DNA of 64,000 nt from Oscillospiraceae bacterium. Its GTDB lineage: Bacteria; Bacillota; Clostridia; Oscillospirales; Acutalibacteraceae. The position numbers and the translations under genes were made by a program. The notes under the pieces are model-generated. The model did no database searches. It was given only the letters and a program-made list of their open reading frames with translations, and was not told the DNA's origin. Each line of letters starts with the position of its first letter. Within the stretch, counting starts at the first letter, position 1. Shown here piece by piece: positions 10,001-16,514 of the stretch. The stretch covers positions 25,173 through 89,172 of the forward strand of contig CACYHA010000003.1 in NCBI GenBank assembly GCA_902774035.1, read 5' to 3'.

Positions 10001-10787
10001 CGTGTGGCTCGACAACGCCCAGGATTTGATCCGTCAGGGCATCTGCGACATTTCCAACGTCATCGGAACGCGCGACAGTATCATGGTTTACCTGATGCAT
10101 AAGGGTCTTGATCCGAGTATGGCGTTCAAAATCATGGAGATCGTCCGCAAGGGCAAGGCGACGAAGCTGCTGACCGATGAACACAAGCAGGCGATGAAAG
10201 AGCACGGCGTGGAGCAGTGGTACATCGATTCCTGCATGAAGATCCAGTACATGTTCCCGAAGGCGCACGCCGCCGCCTATGTCAGCGCAGCGCTGCGGCT
10301 CGGCTGGTACAAGATCTACCGTCCCCTGGAATACTACGCGGCCTACATGACCGTGCGCGGCGGCGACATTGACGCTGTGGCTGTTCTGGATGGCAGGGCG
10401 GCGGTCAAACGCCTGATGGAAGAGATCAAGCACAAGGGCAAGGAAGCCCCGCCGAAAGAACAGAACATGTATCCCGGCCTGCAGGTCGTCAACGAAATGA
10501 TGGCACGCGGGATCGAGTTTTTGCCTGTGGACATCTACAAATCGGAAGCGACCACCTATAAGATCGAAGACGGCAAGATCCGTATGCCGTTCTCCGCGCT
10601 CTCCGGCGTCGGAGAAAGCGCGGCGGTTGCCCTCGCCGAAGCCCGAAACAGCGGAGAGAAATTCGTTTCTGTGGATGATTACGCCGCAAAGAGCGGCGCG
10701 ACCTCCGCAGTGATCGACGCGCTGCGGCTGGTCGGCGCGCTCAAGCATCTGCCCGAAACCCGGCAGATCAGCCTGTTTGATTTCTGA
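7062..10787 (+). CDS. polC: PolC-type DNA polymerase III alpha subunit lacking the exonuclease domain
   Basis: The 1241-residue Gram-positive replicative polymerase shows, in order: an N-terminal domain (about 1-220), an OB fold (about 221-315), a PHP domain starting HLHTKMSMMDG (about 328), a zinc region with CPKC and CPDC near residues 710-745, and the catalytic block SPDIDLNFSGEYQ (about 765) with its metal-binding aspartates. Ordinary PolC is about 1430 residues because a DEDD 3'-5' proofreading exonuclease is inserted in the PHP domain. Here GMENYYIDD (about 384-392) is followed after only 15 residues by YYHMILLARN, so that insert is missing without any frame break. ATG follows AAAGGA. 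Confidence 0.96.
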   Translation: MEFKLLFASVPAAADLLPDATEVQSVNLQREARVLDVTLALPRLVTGKEVCAAEEALKEALDLSAVHLDVTMPPQCFSEAYFSTLVSEAKEEIAASNGFFNDASCALQGNDLVITLRHGGADVLRRCGCDAFMEKLIARRFSRTVTVVFVGTEVNIDDEDVVAMMKNAEKTNLRIKGGDSSEIHQKKSKAHRMVEGVPLYLETAKPIYGSKISKDPKPLSEVTAEDGSCTVWGTVFKFDSRETKDKRSCIITFNITDNTYAYTCKIFERKENCDQLLDKIKDGVTLLLRGDLTYDKFSGENVITPRAISLVEKIPPVDDAEEKRVELHLHTKMSMMDGMTDPAVLVKRAIAWGHKAIAITDHGVVQAYPEAVAAAGNKIKVILGMENYYIDDTEEPFEIWKKDKKPQYYHMILLARNNTGLKNLYRLISKSNLQYFHRKPIIPKSELIKHREGLIVGSACEAGEVYRAIAGGKSDEEILKIASFYDYLEIQPCGNNAYMIASDRFPQVQGISDIQAMNKKVIHTADALGKMTVATCDVHFIDPEDAIYRAILMAGQGYPDADRQAPLFFRNTKDMLAEFAYLGEETAKEVVVTNPNRIADMIENIQPIPSGNFPPSIEGADDELKRLCWEKTKRLYGDPVPEYVAKRLSRELDSIIHHGFGVLYMIAQKLVKNSEDHGYLVGSRGSVGSSYVANAAGISEVNPLAPHYRCPKCCHTEFFLNGEVGSGYDLPPKACPDCGTPMERDGHDIPFETFLGFKGDKSPDIDLNFSGEYQFYAHRYTEELFGITHVFKAGTIATVADKTAYGFVKKYLEDRGKTVSRAEEDRLTIGCTGVKRTTGQHPGGMVVVPNCFDAEDFTPVQHPSDDASKGMITTHFDFHALHDTILKLDNLGHDVPTLYKHLEDLTGIPAMQTDICDPKIYQLMESPEPLNVTAEDIDCPTGTLSIPEMGTNFVIQMLLDAKPKNFSDLLQVSGLSHGTGVWLDNAQDLIRQGICDISNVIGTRDSIMVYLMHKGLDPSMAFKIMEIVRKGKATKLLTDEHKQAMKEHGVEQWYIDSCMKIQYMFPKAHAAAYVSAALRLGWYKIYRPLEYYAAYMTVRGGDIDAVAVLDGRAAVKRLMEEIKHKGKEAPPKEQNMYPGLQVVNEMMARGIEFLPVDIYKSEATTYKIEDGKIRMPFSALSGVGESAAVALAEARNSGEKFVSVDDYAAKSGATSAVIDALRLVGALKHLPETRQISLFDF

Positions 10788-10806
10788 TGCTGTGCATCAG
10801 AAATCA
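10778..10806 (+). repeat. 12-bp inverted repeat over the polC stop codon
   Basis: TGATTTCTGATG (10778-10789) and CATCAGAAATCA (10795-10806) are perfect reverse complements around a 5-base loop. The polC stop lies within the left arm. No T-run follows, so it is not a normal intrinsic terminator; it may protect the mRNA end or cause pausing. Confidence 0.6.
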
Positions 10807-10880
10807 GATGGTAGATATTAGATGTTAGATCGAGGGGCGCCGCCTGCGGCGATGCGCCGAAGCGATGATTGTGTGACGCC
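10807..10880. repeat. Low-complexity TTAGAT-type repeat followed by a GC-rich hairpin
   Basis: Positions 10811-10830 contain repeats of the type TAGATATTAGATGTTAGAT, related to the reverse complement of the sequence at 29718-29762. It is followed by a GC hairpin (10836-10858) with GGCGC CGCC paired to GGCG AT GCGCC. This is non-coding and probably part of a dispersed repeat family. Confidence 0.4.
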
Positions 10881-10891
10881 CGACAGATTTG

Positions 10892-11644
10892 ATGAAAAGT
10901 ATGACAGAGATTTCTTTGCTTCCCGACGAACACCTGGAGCCTCTCGGCGGCGGACTGCGCCTCGTGGTCTCTCCGGCGCACATCTTCTCCACTGATTCGA
11001 TTTTGCTTTCCCATTTTTCCGAGATCCGCAAACGCGACACGGCCTGCGATATCGGCACGGGCAGCGGCGTGATTCCGCTGCTCTGGTGCAAACGCGAGAC
11101 CGGCCCCATCACTGCCGTGGATATTCAGGAAAAAGCCTGTGCCCAGCTTGCAAAAAGCCTTGCGCTCAATCATCTGGAAGACCGTATCACGGTTGTTCAC
11201 GGCGATCTGCGCGAGAAGCATCCGCTTCTTCCTTGGGGCTCGTTTGATCTTGTGACAATGAATCCGCCGTATTTCGCGGCCGGCGCCGGCATAGAGAGCT
11301 TGGCAAACAGCGACCGGCTGACACGGCATGAAACGGAATGCACGCTGGAAGACGCGGTGCAGACAGCGGCAAAGCTTCTGCGCTTCGGCGGCAGGTTCTG
11401 CCTTTGTCAGAAGCCTGAGCGCCTGAGCGATGTGACCTTTGCGCTGCGGGAAGCAAAGCTCGAACTGAAGCGGCTGCGCTTTGTTGCGCAAAAAGAAGGC
11501 AGGGCGCCTTGGCTCTTCCTCGCCGAGGGAAAACGCGGCGCAAAGCCGGGCGTCAGAGTGGAACCCCAGCTAGTGCTGCAGAACGTCGACGGCAGCGATA
11601 CCGCTGAAATGGCCGAAATCTTCGGAGACTACAGAAACGGGTGA
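10892..11644 (+). CDS. trmN6: tRNA1(Val) (adenine37-N6)-methyltransferase family protein
   Basis: The class I SAM methyltransferase of about 250 residues is of the YfiC/TrmN6 type. The SAM-binding DIGTGSGVIPLL lies near residue 53 and the catalytic NPPY for adenine N6 methylation near residue 125. An N-terminal LVVSPAHIFSTDSILLSHF segment is characteristic. No clear ribosome binding site distinguishes ATG 10892 from ATG 10901. It is followed by rsmI with a gap of only five bases, a pairing common in Firmicutes (yabB-yazA-yabC order). RNA target is assigned by family only. Confidence 0.88.
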   Translation: MKSMTEISLLPDEHLEPLGGGLRLVVSPAHIFSTDSILLSHFSEIRKRDTACDIGTGSGVIPLLWCKRETGPITAVDIQEKACAQLAKSLALNHLEDRITVVHGDLREKHPLLPWGSFDLVTMNPPYFAAGAGIESLANSDRLTRHETECTLEDAVQTAAKLLRFGGRFCLCQKPERLSDVTFALREAKLELKRLRFVAQKEGRAPWLFLAEGKRGAKPGVRVEPQLVLQNVDGSDTAEMAEIFGDYRNG

Positions 11645-11649
11645 AGAAT

Positions 11650-12489
11650 ATGACAGGCACTCTTTACATTGTCGGTACGCCGATCGGCAACCTCGGCGAT
11701 CTTTCGCCGCGCGCACTCGAAACGCTGAAAGCGGTCGATTTCATCGCCGCCGAAGACACCCGCGTGACCTTGAAGCTGCTGAACCATTTTGAAATCAGAA
11801 AACCGCTCATCAGCTATTTTGAACACAATCGCCGCGAAAAAGGCGAAGCGATCGCCGAACGGCTGCGGGCAGGGGAGTCCTGTGCGCTCGTAACGGACGC
11901 CGGTATGCCCGCGATCTCCGACCCGGGGGAGGATCTTGTCGATCTTTGCCATTCCCGCGGGATCCTCGTGTGTGTTGTGCCGGGGCCGACGGCGTTTGCC
12001 TCGGCGCTGGCGCTGAGCGGTCTGCCTGTGGGACGTTTTACCTTTGAAGGCTTTCTCAGTATGAACAAGCCTTCCCGCCGCGCGCATCTGCAATCGCTGC
12101 AAAAAGAAACGCGCACCATGGTGTTTTATGAAGCGCCTCATAAGCTGATGCGCACGCTGGGCGATCTTTTTGAAGCGTTCGGCGACCGCAAGATCGCACT
12201 TGTGCGCGAGATCACGAAGATCCACGAAGAAGTGATCCGAACAACACTGAAACATGCATTGACGATTTATGACGAAGACCATCCGCCGAAAGGCGAATTT
12301 GTCCTCGTTGTGACAGGAAAAGAAGAGGCGAAAGAGAGCGTATCTCCGGAAGAGGCTGTTGCCCGTGCAAGGGCGCTGCTGGAAAGCGGACTCGCTCCTT
12401 CCGCAGCCGCAAAACAGGCGGCGAAAGAGACCGGATTCAAAAAAGGCGACCTGTATCAGGCGTTGCTGAATGAAGGAGAACAGACATGA
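11650..12489 (+). CDS. rsmI: 16S rRNA (cytidine1402-2'-O)-methyltransferase
   Basis: The 279-residue tetrapyrrole-methylase-fold enzyme starts GTLYIVGTPIGNLGDLSPRALETL and has the AEDTRVTLKLLNHF, DAGMPAISDPG and VPGPTAF motifs that define RsmI. It methylates C1402 in the ribosomal P site. ATG 11650 follows GGTGAAG; GTG at 11641 overlaps the previous stop and is less likely. Its stop overlaps the next start by four bases (ATGA at 12486). Confidence 0.96.
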   Translation: MTGTLYIVGTPIGNLGDLSPRALETLKAVDFIAAEDTRVTLKLLNHFEIRKPLISYFEHNRREKGEAIAERLRAGESCALVTDAGMPAISDPGEDLVDLCHSRGILVCVVPGPTAFASALALSGLPVGRFTFEGFLSMNKPSRRAHLQSLQKETRTMVFYEAPHKLMRTLGDLFEAFGDRKIALVREITKIHEEVIRTTLKHALTIYDEDHPPKGEFVLVVTGKEEAKESVSPEEAVARARALLESGLAPSAAAKQAAKETGFKKGDLYQALLNEGEQT

Positions 12490-13100
12490 TCGACTGGTTC
12501 CGACAATACTGGCCCTATGCGCTGGCGCTCGTTGCCGCCTGCGCGTTCGCTGCGTTCATGATCAAAAAGGCGGCTGCGGCTTATCGAAAGCATCAAACGG
12601 AGTTTCACGCGCAAGAAGCCAAAATGCGCCGCTTGAAAGCGCTGAAAGAAACCTACGTGCCTCTGTCGAGGGAAGCGATCGCAAACGCTGCGCCGGACGA
12701 GCTGCTTGAGGGAACGGCGTTGGGTCTGCAGTTGAAGCTGCAAAAGGAAGAGAACATGGAACGCGCGTTTCTTGCGCTCAATGAAGGACAGCAGTTTATC
12801 TATACCCTCGATGTGTTTCTTTCAGACAAAACCGCAGCGGTATTCTTCAAAGAGAACGGCCAGATTTTGATCAGTCGGATCGCGCCCGCGTTTTGCGCCG
12901 TCGGCCTTTCGGAGTTTCAGCCGCAGATCGAAAAACTCGCGGTGATGTTTGATGAAAACGATGAAACAACCTCTCTTGATCGCGCATTCATTGCTGCGGC
13001 AGATGAAGTTTTTTCCTCGGGTGATCTTTTAACTAAGATTAAGCTGCAGGGAGCAAACTATATTCAGCATCATCCCGAAATGTTTTGTGCAAACGATTGA
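12486..13100 (+). CDS. Hypothetical protein with one N-terminal membrane helix
   Basis: A 204-residue protein translationally coupled to rsmI (ATGA overlap). One transmembrane helix spans about residues 9-28, followed by basic residues and a predicted helical, probably cytoplasmic domain rich in Lys, Glu and Ala. The C-terminal half (ALNEGQQFIYTLDVF onward) looks globular. I recognise no family. No signal peptidase site is evident. A good promoter starts right after its end, so it closes this operon. Confidence 0.75.
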   Translation: MIDWFRQYWPYALALVAACAFAAFMIKKAAAAYRKHQTEFHAQEAKMRRLKALKETYVPLSREAIANAAPDELLEGTALGLQLKLQKEENMERAFLALNEGQQFIYTLDVFLSDKTAAVFFKENGQILISRIAPAFCAVGLSEFQPQIEKLAVMFDENDETTSLDRAFIAAADEVFSSGDLLTKIKLQGANYIQHHPEMFCAND

Positions 13101-13125
13101 CAGACAAACCGTTTCATTGTATAAT
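13097..13125 (+). promoter_or_regulatory. Consensus sigma-A promoter before the lipoprotein gene
   Basis: TTGACA at 13097-13102 and TATAAT at 13120-13125 with a 17-base spacer: a perfect match to both hexamers. It overlaps the stop of the preceding gene. The start at 13182 lies 57 bases downstream. Confidence 0.85.
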
Positions 13126-13181
13126 TATCTTTAATGTATCATTTGTTCAGAATCCATCCTTTCGCAACGGAGGCGATCTTC

Positions 13182-14096
13182 TTGAAAAAAGTTTTAGCTG
13201 TGGTGCTTGTGCTGGCGCTGGCGATTTGTTTTGCCGCATGCCGCAAAGGGGACGACACCACCACGACCCAAAGCCCGTTGACGGCGAGTCTGCCCGACGA
13301 CTTCCCGAGCGGAGATGAATCCGATACAGACGTCGATCCGCAGGACGTTTCCGTATCCGACACCGACAGCGCAACGATGATTCTGACGACCCAGGCCGGA
13401 CAAACCATGCCGACGGTCTCCACAACGGCGTTCGTTCCGCAGCCTGTGACGACGACCCCGGGCGGCAACTTGACCGTCCCGACGATGAGCGCTCCCGGTG
13501 TGAGCGTTTCTTCCCAGCAGCCGTACACTTACAGCACGGTGCCCGGCGGCGCATCGGTTCCGGCCTATCTTTCCACGACCCGTGTGCAGCCGACCTTTAA
13601 TACCACGACGCAGTATTCTCCTTATACCGCCGTCACCCCCGCGCGTTCCAGCACGACTTCCACAACAAACTCTCTGATTCCCACGCTGCCGAGCCTGACA
13701 AATTCCGGCGTAACGACAACCACCCGTCCCACGACGGCTCCGACGACTGCCGGCCCGGTGACCCGCAGCTCCAAGACGGTGGATATCAACGATTATGCGA
13801 CGACGTCCGACAAAAAGCTGGTCGTGACGATCGACCCCAAGGGCTGGGACGGTTCGTTCCAGAACAACAGCCAGAATATCACCGTCAAGGTGGACGGCGT
13901 GAGCAAAACGGCGCCGGCTTCCGTAAAGGCAAACACAAAAAACGCCGACGGTTATCAATATATCACCATTGACCTGAGCGAGCTTTCGGTTCCGGAGGGC
14001 GCAAACGTGCAGTTCACGATCCCGTCCGCGTTTCTTCAGACGACCAACGGCGCCCAGTATAACAGCGCATTTTCCGGCGCTTATACCATGATGTAA
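13182..14096 (+). CDS. Secreted lipoprotein with long Thr/Ser-rich linker
   Basis: A 304-residue protein. TTG at 13182 is chosen because CGGAGG (13168-13173) precedes it by eight bases; from there the product begins MKKVLAVVLVLALAICFAAC, a lipoprotein signal with the modified Cys at about residue 20. Residues about 25-200 are a low-complexity stretch dominated by Thr, Ser, Pro and Val (runs such as TTTTRPTTAPTTAG), likely an extended cell-wall-spanning linker. The last 100 residues form a compact, beta-rich domain of unknown family (VDINDYATTSDKKLVVTID). Probably surface-exposed; ligand unknown. Confidence 0.8.
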   Translation: MKKVLAVVLVLALAICFAACRKGDDTTTTQSPLTASLPDDFPSGDESDTDVDPQDVSVSDTDSATMILTTQAGQTMPTVSTTAFVPQPVTTTPGGNLTVPTMSAPGVSVSSQQPYTYSTVPGGASVPAYLSTTRVQPTFNTTTQYSPYTAVTPARSSTTSTTNSLIPTLPSLTNSGVTTTTRPTTAPTTAGPVTRSSKTVDINDYATTSDKKLVVTIDPKGWDGSFQNNSQNITVKVDGVSKTAPASVKANTKNADGYQYITIDLSELSVPEGANVQFTIPSAFLQTTNGAQYNSAFSGAYTMM

Positions 14097-14125
14097 CCAT
14101 TGCTTTGGAAGGGGGCTGTTTCGGT

Positions 14126-15025
14126 TTGTATGATATCATCATCATCGGCGCGGGTCCTGCCGGTCTGACGGCAGCGATCTATGCGCGCCGCGCGCAGAAA
14201 AGCGTGCTTGTTTTGGAAAAAGAAACCTTCGGCGGTCAGATCACCCATGCGCCGAAAGTCGAAAATTATCCCGGCTTTCTGCAGATGAGCGGCAACGAGT
14301 TTGCGGAAAAGCTGATCGAACAGGCGTTGAATCTTGAGACTGAGATCGAGCTGGATGAAGCGAAAGCGATCGTTGACGCCGGCGAAATCAAAAAGGTTGT
14401 CTGCGAAAACGCGACCTATGAAGGAAAGACCGTGATCCTTGCCGCCGGTGCAAAGCATCGGCAGCTCGGCGTTGACCGTGAAGATGAATTCACAGGCAAC
14501 GGCGTGTCCTATTGCGCAGTCTGCGACGGCGCGTTTTATGCCGACCGGATCGTTGCCGTCATCGGCGGCGGAAACTCCGCGCTGCAGGAGGCGGTCATGC
14601 TCTCCGAGCTTTGCCGCGAAGTTACTTTGGTTCAAAACCTCGCTTTCTTTACCGGGGAACAGCGTCTGCTTGAGATCCTGCAGCAGCGCGACAACGTGAA
14701 GTTTATCACAAACACCGTTGTCGACGCGCTTCACGGAGAAGACGCGCTCACGGAAATCACGTTAAAGAATACGGTGACAGGAGAATACACGGATCTTCCT
14801 GTGGACGGCATTTTTGTTGCCGTCGGGCAGGAGCCCGAAAACGAACCTTTTGCGGACGTTGTCCCGCTGGATGCGCAGGGCTATGTGATCTCTGACGAAA
14901 CCTGCACATTGGGCAACGGCATCTTTGTTGCCGGGGATTGCCGCACAAAACGCGTTCGGCAGATTGCGACGGCTGTCGGTGACGGCGCAAGCGCTGCGGT
15001 TGCCGCCTGCCGCTTTCTTGGCTGA
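14126..15025 (+). CDS. trxB: Thioredoxin reductase (NADPH)
   Basis: The 299-residue low-Mr flavoprotein has the N-terminal FAD motif IIIIGAGPAGLTAA, the redox-active CAVC (in SYCAVCDGAFY, near residue 132), the NADPH motif VIGGGNSALQEA and the C-terminal FAD-binding GIFVAGDCRTKRVRQIATAVGDG. It reduces thioredoxin in the cytoplasm. TTG at 14126 is chosen since GGAAGGGGG (14107-14115) sits ten bases upstream; a TTG at 14105 overlaps that site. No thioredoxin gene is adjacent. Confidence 0.95.
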   Translation: MYDIIIIGAGPAGLTAAIYARRAQKSVLVLEKETFGGQITHAPKVENYPGFLQMSGNEFAEKLIEQALNLETEIELDEAKAIVDAGEIKKVVCENATYEGKTVILAAGAKHRQLGVDREDEFTGNGVSYCAVCDGAFYADRIVAVIGGGNSALQEAVMLSELCREVTLVQNLAFFTGEQRLLEILQQRDNVKFITNTVVDALHGEDALTEITLKNTVTGEYTDLPVDGIFVAVGQEPENEPFADVVPLDAQGYVISDETCTLGNGIFVAGDCRTKRVRQIATAVGDGASAAVAACRFLG

Positions 15026-15035
15026 TTGTTCATCA

Positions 15036-15084
15036 GGCACCTCTAAAAACCTCGCGTTCAAACGACTTGAGTTTTAGAGGTGCC
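15036..15084. mobile_element. 49-bp MITE-like remnant with 13-bp terminal inverted repeats
   Basis: GGCACCTCTAAAA (15036-15048) and TTTTAGAGGTGCC (15072-15084) are perfect inverted repeats. They match the ends of the 161-bp element at 42532-42692. The interior, read on the minus strand, contains CAAGTCGTTTGAACGCGA, nearly identical to the left interior of the larger copy. It therefore looks like an inverted, internally deleted copy of the same family. It lies between trxB and the MFS gene and might also form an RNA hairpin. Confidence 0.75.
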
Positions 15085-15110
15085 CCATCGTTAAATGAAG
15101 GAGTTTTTCT

Positions 15111-16334
15111 ATGGACACGAAAGCGAAAAGAGCCGTAATCGGCGCAATGATCGCCCTGTTCGCTAACATGGGCATCAATTCCACCTTTTCCATCTTTCTT
15201 CCCACGTTTACCGGTATCTGGGGCGAGGAGAATATCACGGCTATTTCGCTTTCTGCAACCCTCGGCTGCGTCATGACGTTCCTTTGCTCCACATTCCTGT
15301 TCGCTCCGCTGCTGAAAAAGATCGAACCGCGTGTGATCTTTGTGATCTGCGGCGTTCTCGCTGTCGCTTACTGCCTGATCTGCAGCAATGCCGTCGCCGT
15401 CTGGATGATCATCGTCGCCGGTCTTGTCGGCGGCGTCAACCTTGCCTTTGGCACTCACGCCATGGGTGTTGCGGCCATCACGCCGTATTTCGGCAGCTAC
15501 GGCGCAAAGCTCCCGACGGTCATCGCGCTGGTGCTCGCCTCCGCTTCCGTCGGCGCAACCGCGTTTTCCTTCCTGGGTTCATTGCTCAGTGTGATGAGCT
15601 GGAGAACGCTTTACCTGGTGATTCTCGCAATCGTTCTGGTCTGCAACATCGCAGCGTTCTTCATCGTTCCGAAGCAGGAGATTTCGCAGACGTCCGCTTC
15701 TGCCGCCGCGCAGCAGGATGCGCCCGAGGTTCCGGGTCTGAAACTCGGCCGGGCGATCAAAACGCCGTCCTTCTGGCTCGCGTTTTTCGGCATACTCTTC
15801 CTTGCCATCTCTTATTTGGGCGTCAGCACCTATATGCCGTCTTTGCTGAACGCAAACGGTCTCGGTGCATCCGCTCCTGCCATGCAGGGCATCATGCAAG
15901 GCGTCGGCATCCTCTTTGTCTTCCTCGGCGGAACGATTTCCGAAAAGCTCGGCGTCAGGGGACTGATTCTGGTCACCGTGATCCCGCTGATTGTCGGCGC
16001 GCTGATCTATGCCCTTGTTTTCCCGCATATGGCGGTCGTCTGGCTTGCGGTCATTTGCTCCGTTCTCTGCGTCACAGGCGCAATGACGTCGAACATCTGC
16101 CCGGTCATCACGGCCACCCTCTTCGGCAACAAAGATTTGAACTCCATCAATCCGATCTATTCCGGCGGCGCGTTCTGGGGCGGCGCGGCGCTCGCAACCA
16201 TTGTGATCCCCGCCGTGATCAAAGCGTCCGGCTTTTCCAACGGTTATCTCACCGCTGTTGGGATCTGCGTCGCCGGCGCAGCGCTGCTTTTCCTCGCGCT
16301 GGCCGCAAATCCGACGAAAAAACAGGCCGCATAA
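15111..16334 (+). CDS. Major facilitator superfamily transporter
   Basis: The 407-residue protein has about twelve hydrophobic helices and a central cytoplasmic loop (Ala/Ser/Gln-rich, about residues 188-210) between the two six-helix halves, which fits MFS. The substrate cannot be told from sequence; its general look resembles the oxalate/formate antiporter and related organic-acid carriers, but that is weak. GAAGGAG (15097-15103) precedes ATG 15111. A strong terminator follows, so it is the last gene of its unit. The small MITE-like element sits directly upstream. Confidence 0.85.
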   Translation: MDTKAKRAVIGAMIALFANMGINSTFSIFLPTFTGIWGEENITAISLSATLGCVMTFLCSTFLFAPLLKKIEPRVIFVICGVLAVAYCLICSNAVAVWMIIVAGLVGGVNLAFGTHAMGVAAITPYFGSYGAKLPTVIALVLASASVGATAFSFLGSLLSVMSWRTLYLVILAIVLVCNIAAFFIVPKQEISQTSASAAAQQDAPEVPGLKLGRAIKTPSFWLAFFGILFLAISYLGVSTYMPSLLNANGLGASAPAMQGIMQGVGILFVFLGGTISEKLGVRGLILVTVIPLIVGALIYALVFPHMAVVWLAVICSVLCVTGAMTSNICPVITATLFGNKDLNSINPIYSGGAFWGGAALATIVIPAVIKASGFSNGYLTAVGICVAGAALLFLALAANPTKKQAA

Positions 16335-16363
16335 GGTCGCTTTGCAATCTCATTTTTCAATTA

Positions 16364-16395
16364 CCGCAGATTTCTTTTGGATCTGCGGTTTTTTT
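16364..16395 (+). terminator. Intrinsic terminator after the MFS gene
   Basis: CCGCAGAT (16364-16371) pairs with ATCTGCGG (16381-16388) and is followed by seven T. Confidence 0.9.
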
Positions 16396-16399
16396 GTAA

Positions 16400-16431
16400 G
16401 ATTTGTTTAATATTATTTATGATTTGTTTAA
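16400..16431 (+). promoter_or_regulatory. 11-bp direct repeats upstream of the lipase promoter
   Basis: GATTTGTTTAA occurs at 16400-16410 and again at 16421-16431, 21 bp apart, i.e. two helical turns. The second ends seven bases before the -35 box. This geometry suits a dimeric activator that binds same-face tandem sites. Which regulator uses it is unknown. Confidence 0.45.
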
Positions 16432-16438
16432 AAAACCG

Positions 16439-16468
16439 TTGACTTTTTATAAGAATTTATAGTATAGT
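16439..16468 (+). promoter_or_regulatory. Promoter for the lipase gene
   Basis: TTGACT (16439-16444) and TATAGT (16463-16468) with an 18-base spacer. The -10 box is contained in a perfect palindrome (16463-16477). Confidence 0.6.
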
Positions 16469-16477
16469 TTAACTATA
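16463..16477. promoter_or_regulatory. 15-bp palindrome overlapping the -10 box, candidate operator
   Basis: TATAGTT-T-AACTATA is a perfect 7+1+7 palindrome that covers the -10 element. Its placement fits a repressor site. The DNA is AT-rich here, so chance is possible. Confidence 0.4.
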
Positions 16478-16514
16478 AAAAGGAAAATGCCGTTGTTTTG
16501 GAGGGGGTCGAAAA

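Noticed and set aside
8346-10748. An 800-codon minus-strand frame opposite polC
   Set aside because: Shadow of the polC coding pattern; no start context or family signal.
7062-10787. A frameshift or sequencing gap as the cause of the short PolC
   Set aside because: The frame is continuous and both sides of the junction fit the family, so a domain loss explains it better; an in-frame assembly deletion cannot be fully excluded.
13134-13181. Earlier start for the Thr-rich lipoprotein
   Set aside because: It would place a non-signal segment before the lipoprotein signal; the ribosome site fits TTG 13182.
13240-13790. Tandem DNA repeat in the lipoprotein gene
   Set aside because: The ACG/ACC-rich stretch reflects Thr codons in a linker; no fixed repeat unit could be seen.
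16400-16431. Replication iterons or start of a CRISPR array
   Set aside because: Only two 11-bp copies exist, next to a promoter; no further repeats or spacers of regular length.
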